From Lepidostoma basale (taxonomy: Eukaryota; Arthropoda; Insecta; Trichoptera; Lepidostomatidae): a stretch of 64,000 nt of DNA. Made by a program: the position numbers and the translations under genes. The notes beneath the pieces were generated by a model, which saw nothing but the letters and a program-made list of their open reading frames with translations, had not been told where the DNA came from and ran no database searches. Below, piece after piece: positions 40,244 to 51,462 of the stretch (position 1 is its first letter; the number at the start of each line of letters is the position of its first letter). The stretch is from the NCBI GenBank assembly GCA_022606425.2, contig JAHDVF020000457.1:744001-808000 (forward strand), given 5' to 3'.

Positions 40244-40435
40244 TGACATTTGATATATTATATTATTGTTACACCTGGTGATGTCAGCATGGGTTGATGA
40301 AACAGCTGTCGCGTAAAATAAAATACAATTGTGATACAAAAACAAAGTTATTCAATTTAACAGTTTATGATGTTTTTATTTTGCAACTCTGATGTAGCTC
40401 CGGCGAAAGTGAAACCGGTTAGTTTGACCGAAATA
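40244..40435 (+). mobile_element. Two different PLE modules in tandem
   Basis: Module 1 (about 40272-40312): ACAC, CTGGTGA, stem GTCAGC/GTTGAT, GAAA, CAGCTGTC, then the TTTGAT-family arm to 40370. Module 2 (about 40388-40422): CTGATGT, stem GCTCC.., GAAACCGGTTAG, as in 32524-32560. The two belong to families 1 and 4 and lie about 75 bp apart. Confidence 0.65.
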
Positions 40436-40904
40436 AAGTGGTGTAAAATATATTTCTAAAAATGCTACACCTCCAATGAAGTGCTTCATACAAAAGTATG
40501 AATCTGATTTCGTTTTAAAATATTTTTAAATTGATATTGGTGCGGTTTCCGGTTATCTACTGCAACAGGCATTTTCCACAGGCGTCACAAGGAAGTCAGT
40601 TTTATTAGACATATCAATCTTTCGGAGTTAAATATTACGCGTGCATGACTCGCAAAAGCCGGGCGGGGATTTTATCGACGATTCTAAATAAATTATAGCT
40701 TCATATTTTAGGGCGACCCCTATTTGTAGTTTCCTTGCAGGTAAAACAAATCTTTGTAAATTCTCCGGCGATCGGTTCTCGCCGCTCTTGTGTATTCAGC
40801 GGGGGGCCGCTTCGGTTTCATCCATCCGTTCATCAATACGAGTTGTTGGAAGCGGAATATTTTACATGGAACCAATTTTATATGGAACATTAACTCATTT
40901 TTAC
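40436..40904. other. Unrecognised, GC-richer patch
   Basis: 40540-40860 contains GC-richer, CpG-containing sequence (GCCGGGCGGGG near 40660, CAGCGGGGGGCCGC near 40798) and a TTTCCTTGCAGGTAAAAC splice-site-like string at about 40730. Possibly unique host or promoter-like sequence. No frame or family recognised. Confidence 0.35.
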
Positions 40905-41260
40905 ATTACTTATCTTCTTCTTCTTTTTATTCTTAGTGTACGCCTAGTAGCCTGTTTCTTAAGAGGAATTTGCCTCCTGCGAAGTCGACTCCCAGCTGTC
41001 GATCCATCTCTTTAGTGGTCTGCCCGGGGGTCGTCTACCATGGGGCTGGCCGTGTAACACAATGAAGGGGAGTCTGGATGAATCCATTCTCCTCACGTGT
41101 GCATACCAGTATCTTCTTCTTTGCTTTCCCCACCTAACGACATCCTTGACCTCGCATATCTCCCTTATTCTTGAATTCCTTAATCTCTATCGCAGTGTCT
41201 TGCCAGATATATTTCTGAGCGTCTTAATTTCTGACACTCTGAGCTCGTTTTTGTGATTTG
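40905..41260 (-). mobile_element. LINE-C related 3' fragment
   Basis: The minus strand reads ELRVSEIKTLRNISGKTL, REICEVKDVVRWGKQRRRYW, RPPGRPLKRWIDSWEST and a (GAA)n tail side at 40915-40925. Diverged relative of the 9588 and 39310 copies, with some stops. Confidence 0.75.
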
Positions 41261-41334
41261 TGATTGTGTTGCAGAAACCGGTCGTTAGAATGAAAGTATT
41301 TTAGTATTGAATATTACAATACATATATTATGAA

Positions 41335-41470
41335 TAAATTTCAAAATTCAGAAGTCGAGAGAATCGACGTGTGTGTATAATTTGCATTTTAAATGTGCGT
41401 ATGTCAGGAAAGAGTACTGTGGCAGTCCATTCTCTCTACCTACCCTTCTGGGGAAACGGCATAATGGTGT
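41335..41470 (+). mobile_element. LINE-A 3' scrap
   Basis: AGAAGTCGAGAGAATCGACG, GTGGCAGTCCATTCTCTC and GGGGAAACGGCATAATGG match the LINE-A terminus. The (GTTA)n tail is lost. Confidence 0.75.
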
Positions 41471-41480
41471 GTTTTATTAA

Positions 41481-41828
41481 TTACAATACATATTCCACGG
41501 CCGCCTCCCTTGACTGAATTAAAGCCCCCCGTTTAAATTTGGACCCGATTATTTCTTTTAAATGTGTCAATGTATACGCAGGGATACCGAAAATTTTAAC
41601 AAGTGTTCTAGCTACACAACACCGGTAAAGGAAGGTGAAGTTAATAAACAATATTTCAGATTGCAAAGTATGCAGAAGTTTGAATTTTGAATGTCGTCTT
41701 TGATTGGCCATTGATAATTTCACAACAATTTGCAACATATCTGTCCGGCTAGGACCAGCTGCCATTCTGCAGTCTGCTTTCGGGTCTGATGGGTCATCAA
41801 GACGTCGATAGCTGTGAGTTAAATTCAT
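41481..41828 (-). CDS. Unidentified 115-aa open reading frame
   Basis: Open frame of 115 residues with balanced composition (DDPSDPKADCRMAAGPSRTD; LVKIFGIPAYTLTHLKEI; FKRGALIQSREAAVEYVL at the end). It looks more coding-like than other orphan frames here, and the underlying DNA (41500-41830) is less AT-rich. No domain, transmembrane segment or known family is recognisable. No splice context or promoter is evident, and it abuts the satellite array. It could be a LINE or domesticated fragment, or chance. Confidence 0.3.
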   Translation of the reverse strand: MNLTHSYRRLDDPSDPKADCRMAAGPSRTDMLQIVVKLSMANQRRHSKFKLLHTLQSEILFINFTFLYRCCVARTLVKIFGIPAYTLTHLKEIIGSKFKRGALIQSREAAVEYVL

Positions 41829-41879
41829 TTATTATAATACGATTCTATATTCCTATTATCATTTTATACATTACTTATA

Positions 41880-44800
41880 TTTTATTATTGTATTCAAATA
41901 TACTTTTGATGTTTTGTATCCCTGATTTTTATAACTCGGTTTTTGTGAATCCATGAAATATAATGAAATTATTTATTTTTTAAATAACTTTTTTTATGTA
42001 TTTAATAAATCATCGTTTTAAGGTGAATTATAATGAAATGAATTATTTTTTAAATAAACTTTTATTAACTTTTTTTTTAAATTTAATTAATAAATCATCA
42101 TTTTAATATTGCATAATAATTTGTAATTTTTAACAATTATTCTTGTCTAAATAAGTTAAACGAAAAAATTCCTTAGTCAAATATAATTAATTCCACTTTC
42201 AAACTAAACAAAAAAAAAACATTTTCCAAAAACTATTCTAATTTATTTTACTAATAATCTAATAATCTAATTTATTTTACTAATAATTTAAATAATTAAT
42301 TAAATACATTTGATATTTCATTTTTAGGCCAAAACAATATGATACTTCAACATGATTAATTATTTTGTGGCATTTACGATGAATTAAAAAGGATATATTA
42401 TTTATAATTTACATTCAGTGTGTTTATTTTTCCGAAATTGCGGCCTTAAAGTGCAACAAAAGTAAGCCCTCAATATGTTAGCATTTGGCGTAAAACAAAA
42501 GCGTGTCGGCAGCGCAACCATTTGAAAACAATTTAATAAATCATCGTTAAATATTTAATTAATCATCGTTTTAAGGTGAATTATAATGAAATGGTTTGTT
42601 TTTTAAATAAAAAATTTTGAACTTTTTTTTTTAAATTTATTTAATAAATCATCATTTTAATATTGCACAACAATATGTAATTTTTAACCATTATTCTTGT
42701 CTAAATGAGTTAAGCGAAAAAATTCCTCAGTCAAATATAATTAATTCCACTTTCAAACTGAAAAAAAAACATTTTCCAAAAACTATTCTAATTTATTTTA
42801 CTAATAATCTAATAATCTAATTTATTTTACTAATAATTTAAATTATTAATTTAATACATTTGATATTTCATTTTTAGGCCAAAACAATATGATACTTCAA
42901 CATGATTAATTATTTTGTGGCATTTACGATGAATTAAAAAGGATATATTATTTATAATTTACATTCAGTGTGTTTATTTTTCCGAAATTGCGGCCTTAAA
43001 GTGCAACAAAAGTAAGCCCTCAATATGTTAGCATTTGGCGTAAAAAACAAAAGCGTGTCGGCAGCGCGACCATTTGAAAACAATTTTGTTAAATATTTGC
43101 TAAATTAAAATAAGGTTTTCATTTGACCATCCTTTCATTTACAAGTTTTTCAATTTTATATAAAGTGTATTAAATAGTATTTTAACCCGTGTATTGCGTA
43201 ATATATTTTATAAACACAATATAAGCCGAACTAATCAACTCTATAGTATTGATATACCTCCGCTAGGATGGTCGTTTTACGAGTAACAATTTTTTTTCGA
43301 AATTTTTACCGGTAATACATTTGATTTTGTACCCGATAAAACTATTTCGTTATTTTTTTTTTTATATTTCAAATATTATGTATAGGGGTCGCTACCAAGG
43401 TTTAAATTTTAATATTTACAAAAATTAAAATACTGCATTGATCGCTAACTCTTATTTTTTGGAAATGATAAGAAATATTTTCCTTTGTATTCATCAAATA
43501 TACTTTTAATGTTTTATAGCCCCGATTTTTTCATAACTCGATTTTTGTGAATCCATGAAATTTTATGAAATTATTTCTTTTTTGAATGAACTTTTATATA
43601 CATTTTTATGTATTTAATTAAATCATCATTTTGAGATTGCACAACAAGTAGTAACATTTAACCGTAATTCTTGTCCGAATGAGTTTAATAAGAGAATTAT
43701 TAAGGCAAATTACAGTTAATTCACAATTTTCACTTGATGAAAAAAAACATTTCTTAAAAAGTATTTTAATGTATTTAACCGTTCTAGCAAAAATCATGTA
43801 AAATAATTTTTCATTAATCATATAATAAATTTGATAGTCCATTTTTTAGGCCGAAACACTATGATACTTCAACATTATTAATTATTTTGAGGCATTTACA
43901 ATAAACTGTCTTTGGTTTGGTGTAAAATTCATTTGACAATAAAATGGCGACAGTTAAGCTACCTATCACATGTCACGAAAATCAATATGATAGCTAAAAC
44001 CCTTTACATCGATTTGGCTCATGCTGTCATTATGTATAGAGCGATTTAACAAAATAATAATAATAACAAATTAAAGAGTATTGAAAAAAAGTTAGAAATT
44101 GTATTTTTTACATTCGATGTGTTCATTTTTTCCGAAATTGCGGCCTTAAAGTGCAACAAAAGTTAGTCCTCAAAATGTCAGCATATTACGTTTTACGGGT
44201 AAAAATGGTTTTTTTTCGAATTTTTAACCGGACATACATTTGATTTTGTACCCGAAAAAACCATTTCGTTATTTTTTTTAAATATTGAAAATATTACGTA
44301 TAGGGGTCGCTACCAAGGTTTGAATTTTTGTATATAATAAAAATTAATACTGCATTGAGCACTAACTCGTATTTATTGATATTGATTTCAAATATTTTCT
44401 TTTGTATTCATCAAATATACTTTTAATGTTTTGTATCCATATTTTTATCATAACTCGATTTTTGTGAATCCATGATTATGAAAATTATGAAATTATTTGA
44501 ACTTAAAAAACGTATTTAATAAAAAATCATCATTTTGCGATTGCACAACAATTTGAAATTTATTATTTTTGTGACATTTAAAATAAATTAAAAAGTATTG
44601 AAATAATATTTTTTAATGAAAATTATGGACTATGAAAATTGTGAAATTATTTGAACTTTAAAAAAAAAACGTATTTAATAAAAAATCATCATTTTGCGAT
44701 TGCACAACAATTTGAAATATATTATGTTTGTGACATTTACAATAAATTAAAAAGTATTGAAATAATATTTTTTACATTCAATCTGTAAATTTTTTTCCGA

Positions 44801-45020
44801 AACTGCGACCTTTAAATGCAACAAAACTACTTCAGTATCCCGGCATTTGGCGTAATAAAACAAAAGCATGTCGGCGACGCGACGCGACGCCGCGACCATT
44901 TGAAAACAATAATGTTAAATTGAAAATAGGTTTTCATTTGACTATCCTTTCATTTACAAGTTTGATAATTTCATACATAACGTATTAAATAATATTTTAA
45001 CGCAGGTATTGCGTAATATA
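41880..45020. repeat. Diverged satellite-like tandem array
   Basis: A unit of about 550 bp is repeated. The segment 41990-42530 is duplicated almost exactly at 42545-43085, including ATAGT-free landmarks CCGAAATTGCGGCCTTAAAG (42432, 42982), GCGTGTCGGCAGCGC (42500, 43055) and AATATGATACTTCAACATGA (42337, 42885). More diverged partial units continue to 44920 (landmarks at 44135 and 44800; GGGGTCGCTACCAAGGTTT at 43385 and 44305). AT-rich except for the CGGCAGCGC-type CpG island in each unit. Non-coding. Confidence 0.85.
43908..44075 (+). mobile_element. SINE inserted in the satellite
   Basis: GTCTTTGGTTTGGTGTAAAA, AATGGCGACAGTTAAGCTAC, CTATCACATGTCACGAAAAT and a terminal AACAAAATAATAATAATAAC match the 1340 SINE body and tail. 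It interrupts one satellite unit after CATTTACAATAAA. Confidence 0.75.
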
Positions 45021-45036
45021 TTTTATAATTTATATA

Positions 45037-45628
45037 GGGTCAAAGCACCAATGAATGACCGTTTAAGGTTCAGCTTGTACCGAAATCTACATTAAAGGCA
45101 TTAATTTCATTATTTCAGTGTACAAAATAAATAAAAACAAAAAAAAACACATCGACAGTTTCACAAACTTTTTTTATTGAAATATGAGTATTACTATTAA
45201 AATTAATATTTCTCTAAAAAAAAATAGCACAATCACCAGTCAATGACCAATTCAGGTTATATTGATACAATACATAAATTTTGTTACATTGTCACATTAT
45301 GAAACACCCTAACATATAAAAATATGTAAATATTCAAAGAATTGCATAAGAAATAACATTAAAAAAAACACTTACCACACTTTTCCTCATAAAAAACTAC
45401 TAACAATCTCAGAACAACGGGAAGACGCACTTTTAGCGTTTGACAAGGCACAATTCAAAACTGATAGTTTTGTTTCTTACCAACAGTTGTCTCTGCCTAC
45501 CTCTTTTGTCATAGTTTCTTGGGATTAAAGTTTTTTGACTGGACAGATAGAGCAATTCTTATTATATTTTGTTTTATTCACCAACGGTCATTTACTGGGG
45601 GGCGGTCAAATACTGGTGTTTCGACCCT
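45037..45628. mobile_element. TIR element, ~592 bp
   Basis: The left end TAGGGTCAAAGCACCAATGA (45040) and the right end, whose reverse complement begins TAGGGTCGAAACACCAGTAT, are inverted and both run into a TGACCG block. The internal 45225-45245 repeats the CACCAGTCAATGACC motif. No transposase frame. Superfamily unknown. Confidence 0.65.
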
Positions 45629-45880
45629 ACACAACTTTAGTTGAAGTAGTTAACTATTATAGTGTATTGATATACCTATGCACAGTATTAAATGCATTTT
45701 GTTGCTCCATAATACTGTCACTCGCCTTTGTTAGTAATATATTAGTAAGTGTGTTATGTAGTGGAGCATACAGATTGTTTCCAACTTTATATAACGAACT
45801 AATAAAAAAAATTGAAGCACGAGGCACAGCGCAATAGTTACAAATATTCATTTCGTCTTTCTATGTTTGGTTTTTATTAT
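45629..45880 (+). other. Unidentified hydrophobic reading frame
   Basis: The frame 45535-45837 (100 residues) begins inside the TIR element and runs out of it. Its C-terminal 60 residues are hydrophobic (YSVLIYLCTVLNAFCCSIIL) with two membrane-like segments. No family recognised; may be chance. Confidence 0.25.
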
Positions 45881-45886
45881 ATTTTT

Positions 45887-45942
45887 ACAACTGAAGATGG
45901 AGGTATCCTCCGAAACCAATTTTTAATAATTAGTGGATTAAC
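45887..45942 (+). mobile_element. PLE module, family 2, truncated
   Basis: CTGAAGA 45891-45897, perfect stem GGAGG/CCTCC with a TAT loop, and GAAA at 45912-45915 are all intact. The CATGTC and stem I strand present at 8440-8449 is deleted, and TTTTTAATAATTAGTGGATT follows directly. Confidence 0.6.
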
Positions 45943-46390
45943 TAACTAACCGCCACGCCATTTCCCCGTAGGGGTAGGCAGAGAGGATGGATCACCACAA
46001 TGTAATTAATTAAATCATCATTTTGAGATTGCACAACAATTAGTAACATTTAACCATAATTCTTGTCAGAATGAGTTTAATAAGAGAATTACTAGAAGTC
46101 CTGGCATACCTCTCGGGCTTCCTCTACATTCATACATCGTACCATGCACGCACGTACATTATTCCGACTTCGAATGTGACTTCGAATTGGTCATGCCATG
46201 TTTTCGTCGGTCGTTCTCGGTTTCTTTTTCCATTCACGCTGCTTGTGTACAACATTTTAGCCATTCTACTCTCATCCATTCGTTCCATATGTCCAAACCA
46301 TCTCAGGGATACTTTTTTTATTTTTATCCATGATGCAGTCATCTGCCTTACATTTCTTTCTTATTTAATCGTTCGGTATTTTATATATAT
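45943..46390 (-). mobile_element. LINE-A copy containing a satellite fragment
   Basis: Reverse of the LINE-A 3' end from AACTAACC (45943) to about 46001, then 46002-46090 is satellite sequence, and LINE-A resumes at AGTCCTGGCATACCTC (about 46096) and continues to the YDRIPND-equivalent near 46380. The array begins a few bases further on. Confidence 0.8.
46002..46090 (+). repeat. Satellite fragment inside LINE-A
   Basis: TTAAATCATCATTTTGAGAT and GAGTTTAATAAGAGAATTA match 43616-43701 nearly base for base over about 85 bp. The flanking LINE sequence is interrupted exactly here. Confidence 0.8.
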
Positions 46391-46403
46391 TTATTTTATT
46401 TCA

Positions 46404-46487
46404 TATTTTGAAGAATCGGCACGAGAACATTGAGCTGCAAAGCTGTCATCACATCAGTGCTGAAGGTTCCTGTATCCGGATAAGACG
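46404..46487 (+). repeat. Array core B0 (3' part only)
   Basis: GAAGAATCGGCACGAGAACA to the GACGGTAAGT donor-like site at 46484-46492. First recognisable array sequence; the left junction is with a LINE-A copy. Confidence 0.8.
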
Positions 46488-47222
46488 GTAAGTTCCTTTA
46501 TCTTATTCTTCAGCTTGTTCTTGCCGTCCACTCCTCGATGTAGTCCTCCTCTTGTACTTTCCATTCAGTTAGATCTTAGGCAATGTGCATAATTTCGATA
46601 CCTTTACGTATTTTTCAAAATATATTATAGAAAATATTTTGCATATTGTCGAATTAACGAAAAATATCGGGAGATGCCTATTGGTGGCGATGAGGTTCGC
46701 AACCCATCACACCGCGTCTCCCGCGGGGCGAAAACAGAAGGATCGAGTGCCGCATATGTCAAAGTGTGCCAGTCCATTCTTTCTGCCTACCCTTTCGGGG
46801 AGACGGCGTGATGAGTTAGTTATGCACATATACGAGTATAAAAACAAGTGGTGCACTGAAAGTTGTAATCGCAAAAAGTCTAACTAAAATGTCAACCGTC
46901 ATACAGGTATACGGAAACGAAGCATGGAACTGGGAAATCAATGAAAACATAATAAATCCAGTAGACATGGTAGTGTTTTGAACACGATACATGTGTCATT
47001 AGGATAATTTCGAACGAAGGACGTGAGTAAAAAGCAATACGGCGGTCCTTTCTTTTAACCTATACGTACACCTTCGAGGAGACGACGTGATGGTTAGTTA
47101 GTTTTTTTGTCATTCGGGTGATTTATTTTTAATTTTGCACATGGAAGCCGAGTGTAAGATGAATAAAAAAATTATAACGATTTTTTTATGAATTGTGAAA
47201 CACTGGTTTTCCCGCTTTTCAG

Positions 47223-47407
47223 ATTATTTTTCTTTCTCGACATGTTTCAAAGGCCTACACCTTCACCACCGGGAGGACGATATAGATTGTTCATCATCAG
47301 TTTATATTGTTCTCCCGACGATGAAACCCAACGACTCCCGTATTATTATATCTAGAAATGTGAAGATTTTTCTCTTCCGCAGGTATAAATACCATCTTGG
47401 AGACGGG
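47223..47407 (+). repeat. Array core A1
   Basis: Preceded by TTTTCCCGCTTTTCAG and followed by GTAAGT at 47408. Contains the hairpin (GGGAGGACGATATA / TATATTGTTCTCCCG) and an internal acceptor-like TCTCTTCCGCAG ending at 47382. One frame reads MFQRPTPSPPGGRYRLFI. Confidence 0.8.
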
Positions 47408-47569
47408 GTAAGTAGCTTTATATTTTCCTTTAGCTTCCTCCACTACTGGACGTAGGTAGGTAGGGCCATTTCTTGTACTTTGCATTCAGTTAGATCTTGG
47501 GCGGTCTGCATCCGAGCACTTCCCGCAATCTTCCGGATGTCGTCGCGCCAACGCAACTATGGACGCCAG

Positions 47570-47665
47570 AACATCAATCAATCTTCACCGAGGGCTGCGA
47601 CCACTACGATGACGTCGGAGACCTTCGGACCTGACCATAAAAAGTTAAGTCTCATTTTTTAAATA
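47570..47665 (+). repeat. Array module C1
   Basis: A conserved block (AACATCAATCAATC, GAGGGCTGCGACCACTACGA, GGAGACCTTCGGACCTGACC, AAAAAGTTAAGTCTC) follows the antisense LINE end after A cores. It recurs at about 50178, 53487, 56006, 58636, 60808, and partially at 61569. It is not explained by the LINEs. One frame reads TTTMTSETFGPDHKK. Confidence 0.7.
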
Positions 47666-48489
47666 AAAAATTTCACTATTCAACTTCTCTTGTGAAATCA
47701 TATATATTTTATTCATTTAAATGATTTCGACATCTTTTTATATTTCTGAAAAAACATTGTAGAAAATATTCTGCATATTGTCGAATTAACGAATAAAATC
47801 GGAAGATGCCTATTGGTGGCGATGAGGTTCGCAACCCATCACACCGCGTCTCTCGTGGGGCGAGAAGAGAAGGATGGAGTTGTTGCATATGTTAAAGTGT
47901 GCCAGTCCATTCTTTCTGCCTACCCTTTCGGAGAGACGGCGTGATGGTTAGTTAGGAAGTTAGTTATAATCGCAAAAATTCTAACCGAAAAAGCTTTAAT
48001 GGCAGTCCACGGTGGTGTTCATTCACCAACCGTCATACAGGCATACGGAAACGAAGCATGGAACTTGGAAATCAATGAAAACATAATAAATCCAGTAGAC
48101 ATGATAGTGTTGTGAACACGATACATATGTCATTAGTATGGCGGTCCTTTCTTTTTACTTACACATTCGAGGAGACAAAGTGATGGTTGGTTAGTTTTTT
48201 TTCATTCAGGTGATTTATTTTTAAATTTGTGGGAGATGCTTATTGGTAGCGATGAGGTTCGCAACCCTTCACACCGCGTCTCCCGCGGGGCGAAAAGATA
48301 AGTATGGAGTGCCGCATGGATTAAAATGTGACAGTCAATTCTCTTTCTGCCTATCCTTTCGGAGAGACGGCGTGATGGCTGGTTAGTTAGTTAGATAGTT
48401 AGTTAGTATATGGAAGCCGAGTGTTGGATAAATAAATAAAATTTAACGGTTTTTTTATGAATGAAAACACTGGTTTTCCCACTTTTCAG

Positions 48490-49031
48490 ATTATTTTTCT
48501 CGACATGTTTTCAAAGGGCAACGCCTTCATCACCGGGAAAACGATATAGATTGTTCATCAGTTTATATTGTTTTCCCGATGGTGAAACCCACCGACTCCC
48601 GTTACCATATATCAACCTACAATGAAACCCATTGTCTTCAATACATTACTGGATCAAACAAACTCTTTTTCAAGCTACGATTCAAAGATACTTCTCGTAT
48701 AAAGTGAACAATAACGCAATTTTCTCGCAAGCATATTACCCTAATGGTACGCCGATTGGTCGGTTCACGGCGCCACCATCATTTGAAATTAATAAAATCG
48801 CCCCGCTAGATCTATTTCATGCCCCACCAGGGGGCGGTTCCGATCTCATTTCTCTTCCGCAGGTATATAAACCATCTTGTAAAACATGTTGGTATAATCT
48901 GATATGCCGAACGTTTTCAGATACATATACCATAACGATGGTCCTGGGATTTTGAAGAATCGGCACGAGAACATTGAGCTGCAAAGCTGTCATCACATCA
49001 GTGCTGAAGGTTCCTGTATCCGGATAAGACG
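48490..49031 (+). repeat. Array core B1
   Basis: Follows CACTTTTCAG; contains the hairpin, then a 107-residue frame (48632-48955) ending TITMVLGF and including APPGGGSDLISLPQV. The donor-like GTAAGT starts at 49032. Compared with A cores, it has about 330 bp extra between the hairpin and TCTCTTCCGCAG, and about 140 bp extra after it. Confidence 0.8.
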
Positions 49032-49805
49032 GTAAGTTCCTTTATCTTATTCTTCAGCTTTTTCTTGCCGTCCACTCCTGGATGTAGTCCTCCTCTTGTA
49101 CTTTCCATTCAGTTAGATCTAGGCAATTTGCATAATTTCGATACCTTTACGTATTTTTCAAAATATATTATAGAAAATACTCTGCATATTGTCGAATTAA
49201 CGAAAAATATCGGGAGATGCCTATTGGTGGCAATGTGGTTCGCAACCCATCACACCGCGTCTCCCGCGTGGCGAAAACAGAAGGATCGAGTGCCGCATAT
49301 GTCAAAGTGTGCCAGTGCATTCTTTCTGCTACCCTTTCGGGGAAACATCGTGATGGTTAGTTAGTAAGTTAATTAGTTATGCACATATTTAAAAACAAGT
49401 GGTGCACTTAAAGTTGTAATCGCAAAAAGTCTAACCAAAAGCTCCGATGGCAGTCCACAATGGTGTTCTTTTACCCCCGGTCATACAGGTATACGGAAAC
49501 GAAGCATGGAACTGGGAAATCAATGAAAACATAATAAATCCAGTAGACATGGTAGTGTTTTGAACACGATACATGTGTCATTAGGATAATTTCGAACGAA
49601 GGACGTGAGTAAAAAGCAGTACGGTGGTCCTTTCTTTTAACCTATACGTACACCTTCGAGGAGACGACGTGATGGTTAGTTAGTTTTTTTTTCTTTCGGG
49701 TGATATATTTTTAATTTTGCACATGGAAGCCGAGTGTAAGATGAATAAAAAAATGTTGAACGATTTTTTTATGAATTGTGAAACACTGGTTTTCCCGCTT
49801 TTCAG

Positions 49806-49990
49806 ATTATTTTTCTTTCTCGACATGTTTCAAAGGCCAACACCTTCACCACCGGGAGGACAATATAGATTGTTCATCATCAGTTTATATTGTTCTCCCG
49901 ACGATGAAACCCACCGACTCCCGTATTATTATATCTAGAAATGTGAAGATTTTTCTCTTCCGCAGGTATAAAAACCATCTTGGAGACGGG
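49806..49990 (+). repeat. Array core A2
   Basis: Same structure as A1; hairpin and TCTCTTCCGCAG intact, GTAAGT at 49991. Counterpart of A6 about 10.6 kb downstream. Confidence 0.8.
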
Positions 49991-51086
49991 GTAAGTAGCT
50001 TTATATTTTCCTTTAGCTTCCTCCACTACTGGACGTAGGTAGGTAGGGCGCCTATTCTTGTACTTTGCATTCAGTTAGATCTTGGGCGGTCTGCATCCGA
50101 GCACTTCCCGCAATCTTCCGGATGTCGTCGCGCCGACGCAACTATGGACGCCCGACTCCGCGCTCTTGCATCCTTTGGCGCCAGAACATCAATCAACCGT
50201 CACCGAGGGCTGCGACCACTACGATGACGTCGGAGACCTTCGGACCTGACCATAAAAAGTTAAGTCTCATTTTTAAAATAAAAAATTTCAATATTCAACT
50301 TCTCTTGTGAAATCATATATATTTTATTCATTTAAATGATTTCGACATCTTTTTATATTTCTGAAAAAACACAGAAGAAAATATTCTTGATATTGTCGAA
50401 TTAACGAATAAATCGGAAGATGCCTATTGGTGGCGATGAGGTTCGCAACCCATCACACCGCGTCTCCCGCGGGGCGAGAAGAGAAGGGTGGAGTTGCCGC
50501 ATATGTTAAAGTGTGCCAGTCCATTCTTTCTGCCTACCCTTTCGGGGAGACGGCGTGATGGTTAGTTAGTTAGTTAGTTATAATCGCAAAAAGTCTAACC
50601 AAAAAAGCTTTGATGGCAGTCCACGGTGGTGTTCATTCACCAACCGTCATACAGGTATACGGAAACGAAGCACGGAACTTGGAAATCAATGAAAACATAA
50701 TAAATCCAGTAGACATGATATTGTTGTGAACACGATACATATGTCATCAGTATGGCGGTCCTTTCTTTTTACTTACACATTCGAGGAGACAAAGTGATGG
50801 TTAGTTTTTTTCATTCAGGGGATTTATTTTTAAATTTGTGGGAGATGCTTATTGGTGGCGATGAGGTACGCAACCCTTCACACCGCGTCTCCCGCGGGAC
50901 GAAAAGAGAAGTATGGAGTGCCGCATGGATTAAAATGTGACAGTCAATTCTCTTTCTGCCTATCCTTTCGGGGAGACGGCGTGATGGCTGGTTAGTTAGT
51001 TAGTATATGGAAGCCGAGTGTTGGATAAATAAAAAAAATTTAACGGTTTTTTTATGAATGGAAACACTGGTTTTCCCACTTTTCAG

Positions 51087-51462
51087 ATTATTTTTCTCGA
51101 CAAGTTTTCAAAGGACAATGCCTTCATCACGGGGAGAACGATATAGATTGTTCCTCATCAGTTTATATTGTTCTCCCGATGGTGAAACCCACCGACTCCC
51201 GTTACCATATATCAACCTATAATGAAACCCATTGTCTTCAAAACATTACTGGATCAAACAAACTCTTTTTCAAGCTACGATTCAATTATACTTCTCGTAT
51301 AAAGTGAACTATAACGCATTTTTCTTGCGAGCATATTACCCTAATGGTACGCCGATTGGTCGGTCCACGGCGCCACCATCATTTGAAATTAATAAAATCG
51401 CCCCGCTAGATCTATTTCATGCCCCACCAGGGGGCGGTTCCGATCTCATTTCTCTTCCGCAG
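51087..51462 (+). repeat. Array core B2, with replaced 3' part
   Basis: Typical B core up to TCTCTTCCGCAG (ending 51462). The sequence then switches to the 3'-UTR-like segment, so the VYKPSCKTCW end of other B frames is replaced by VRAHFSPVVVV. Confidence 0.8.

Noticed and set aside
47536..47660. Expressed protein beginning MSSR.RNYGR in the array
   Set aside because: Its first half is the antisense of a LINE terminus (RKIAGSARMQTAQDLTE-type on the minus strand), so the frame as a whole is accidental; only the second half (module C) is unexplained.
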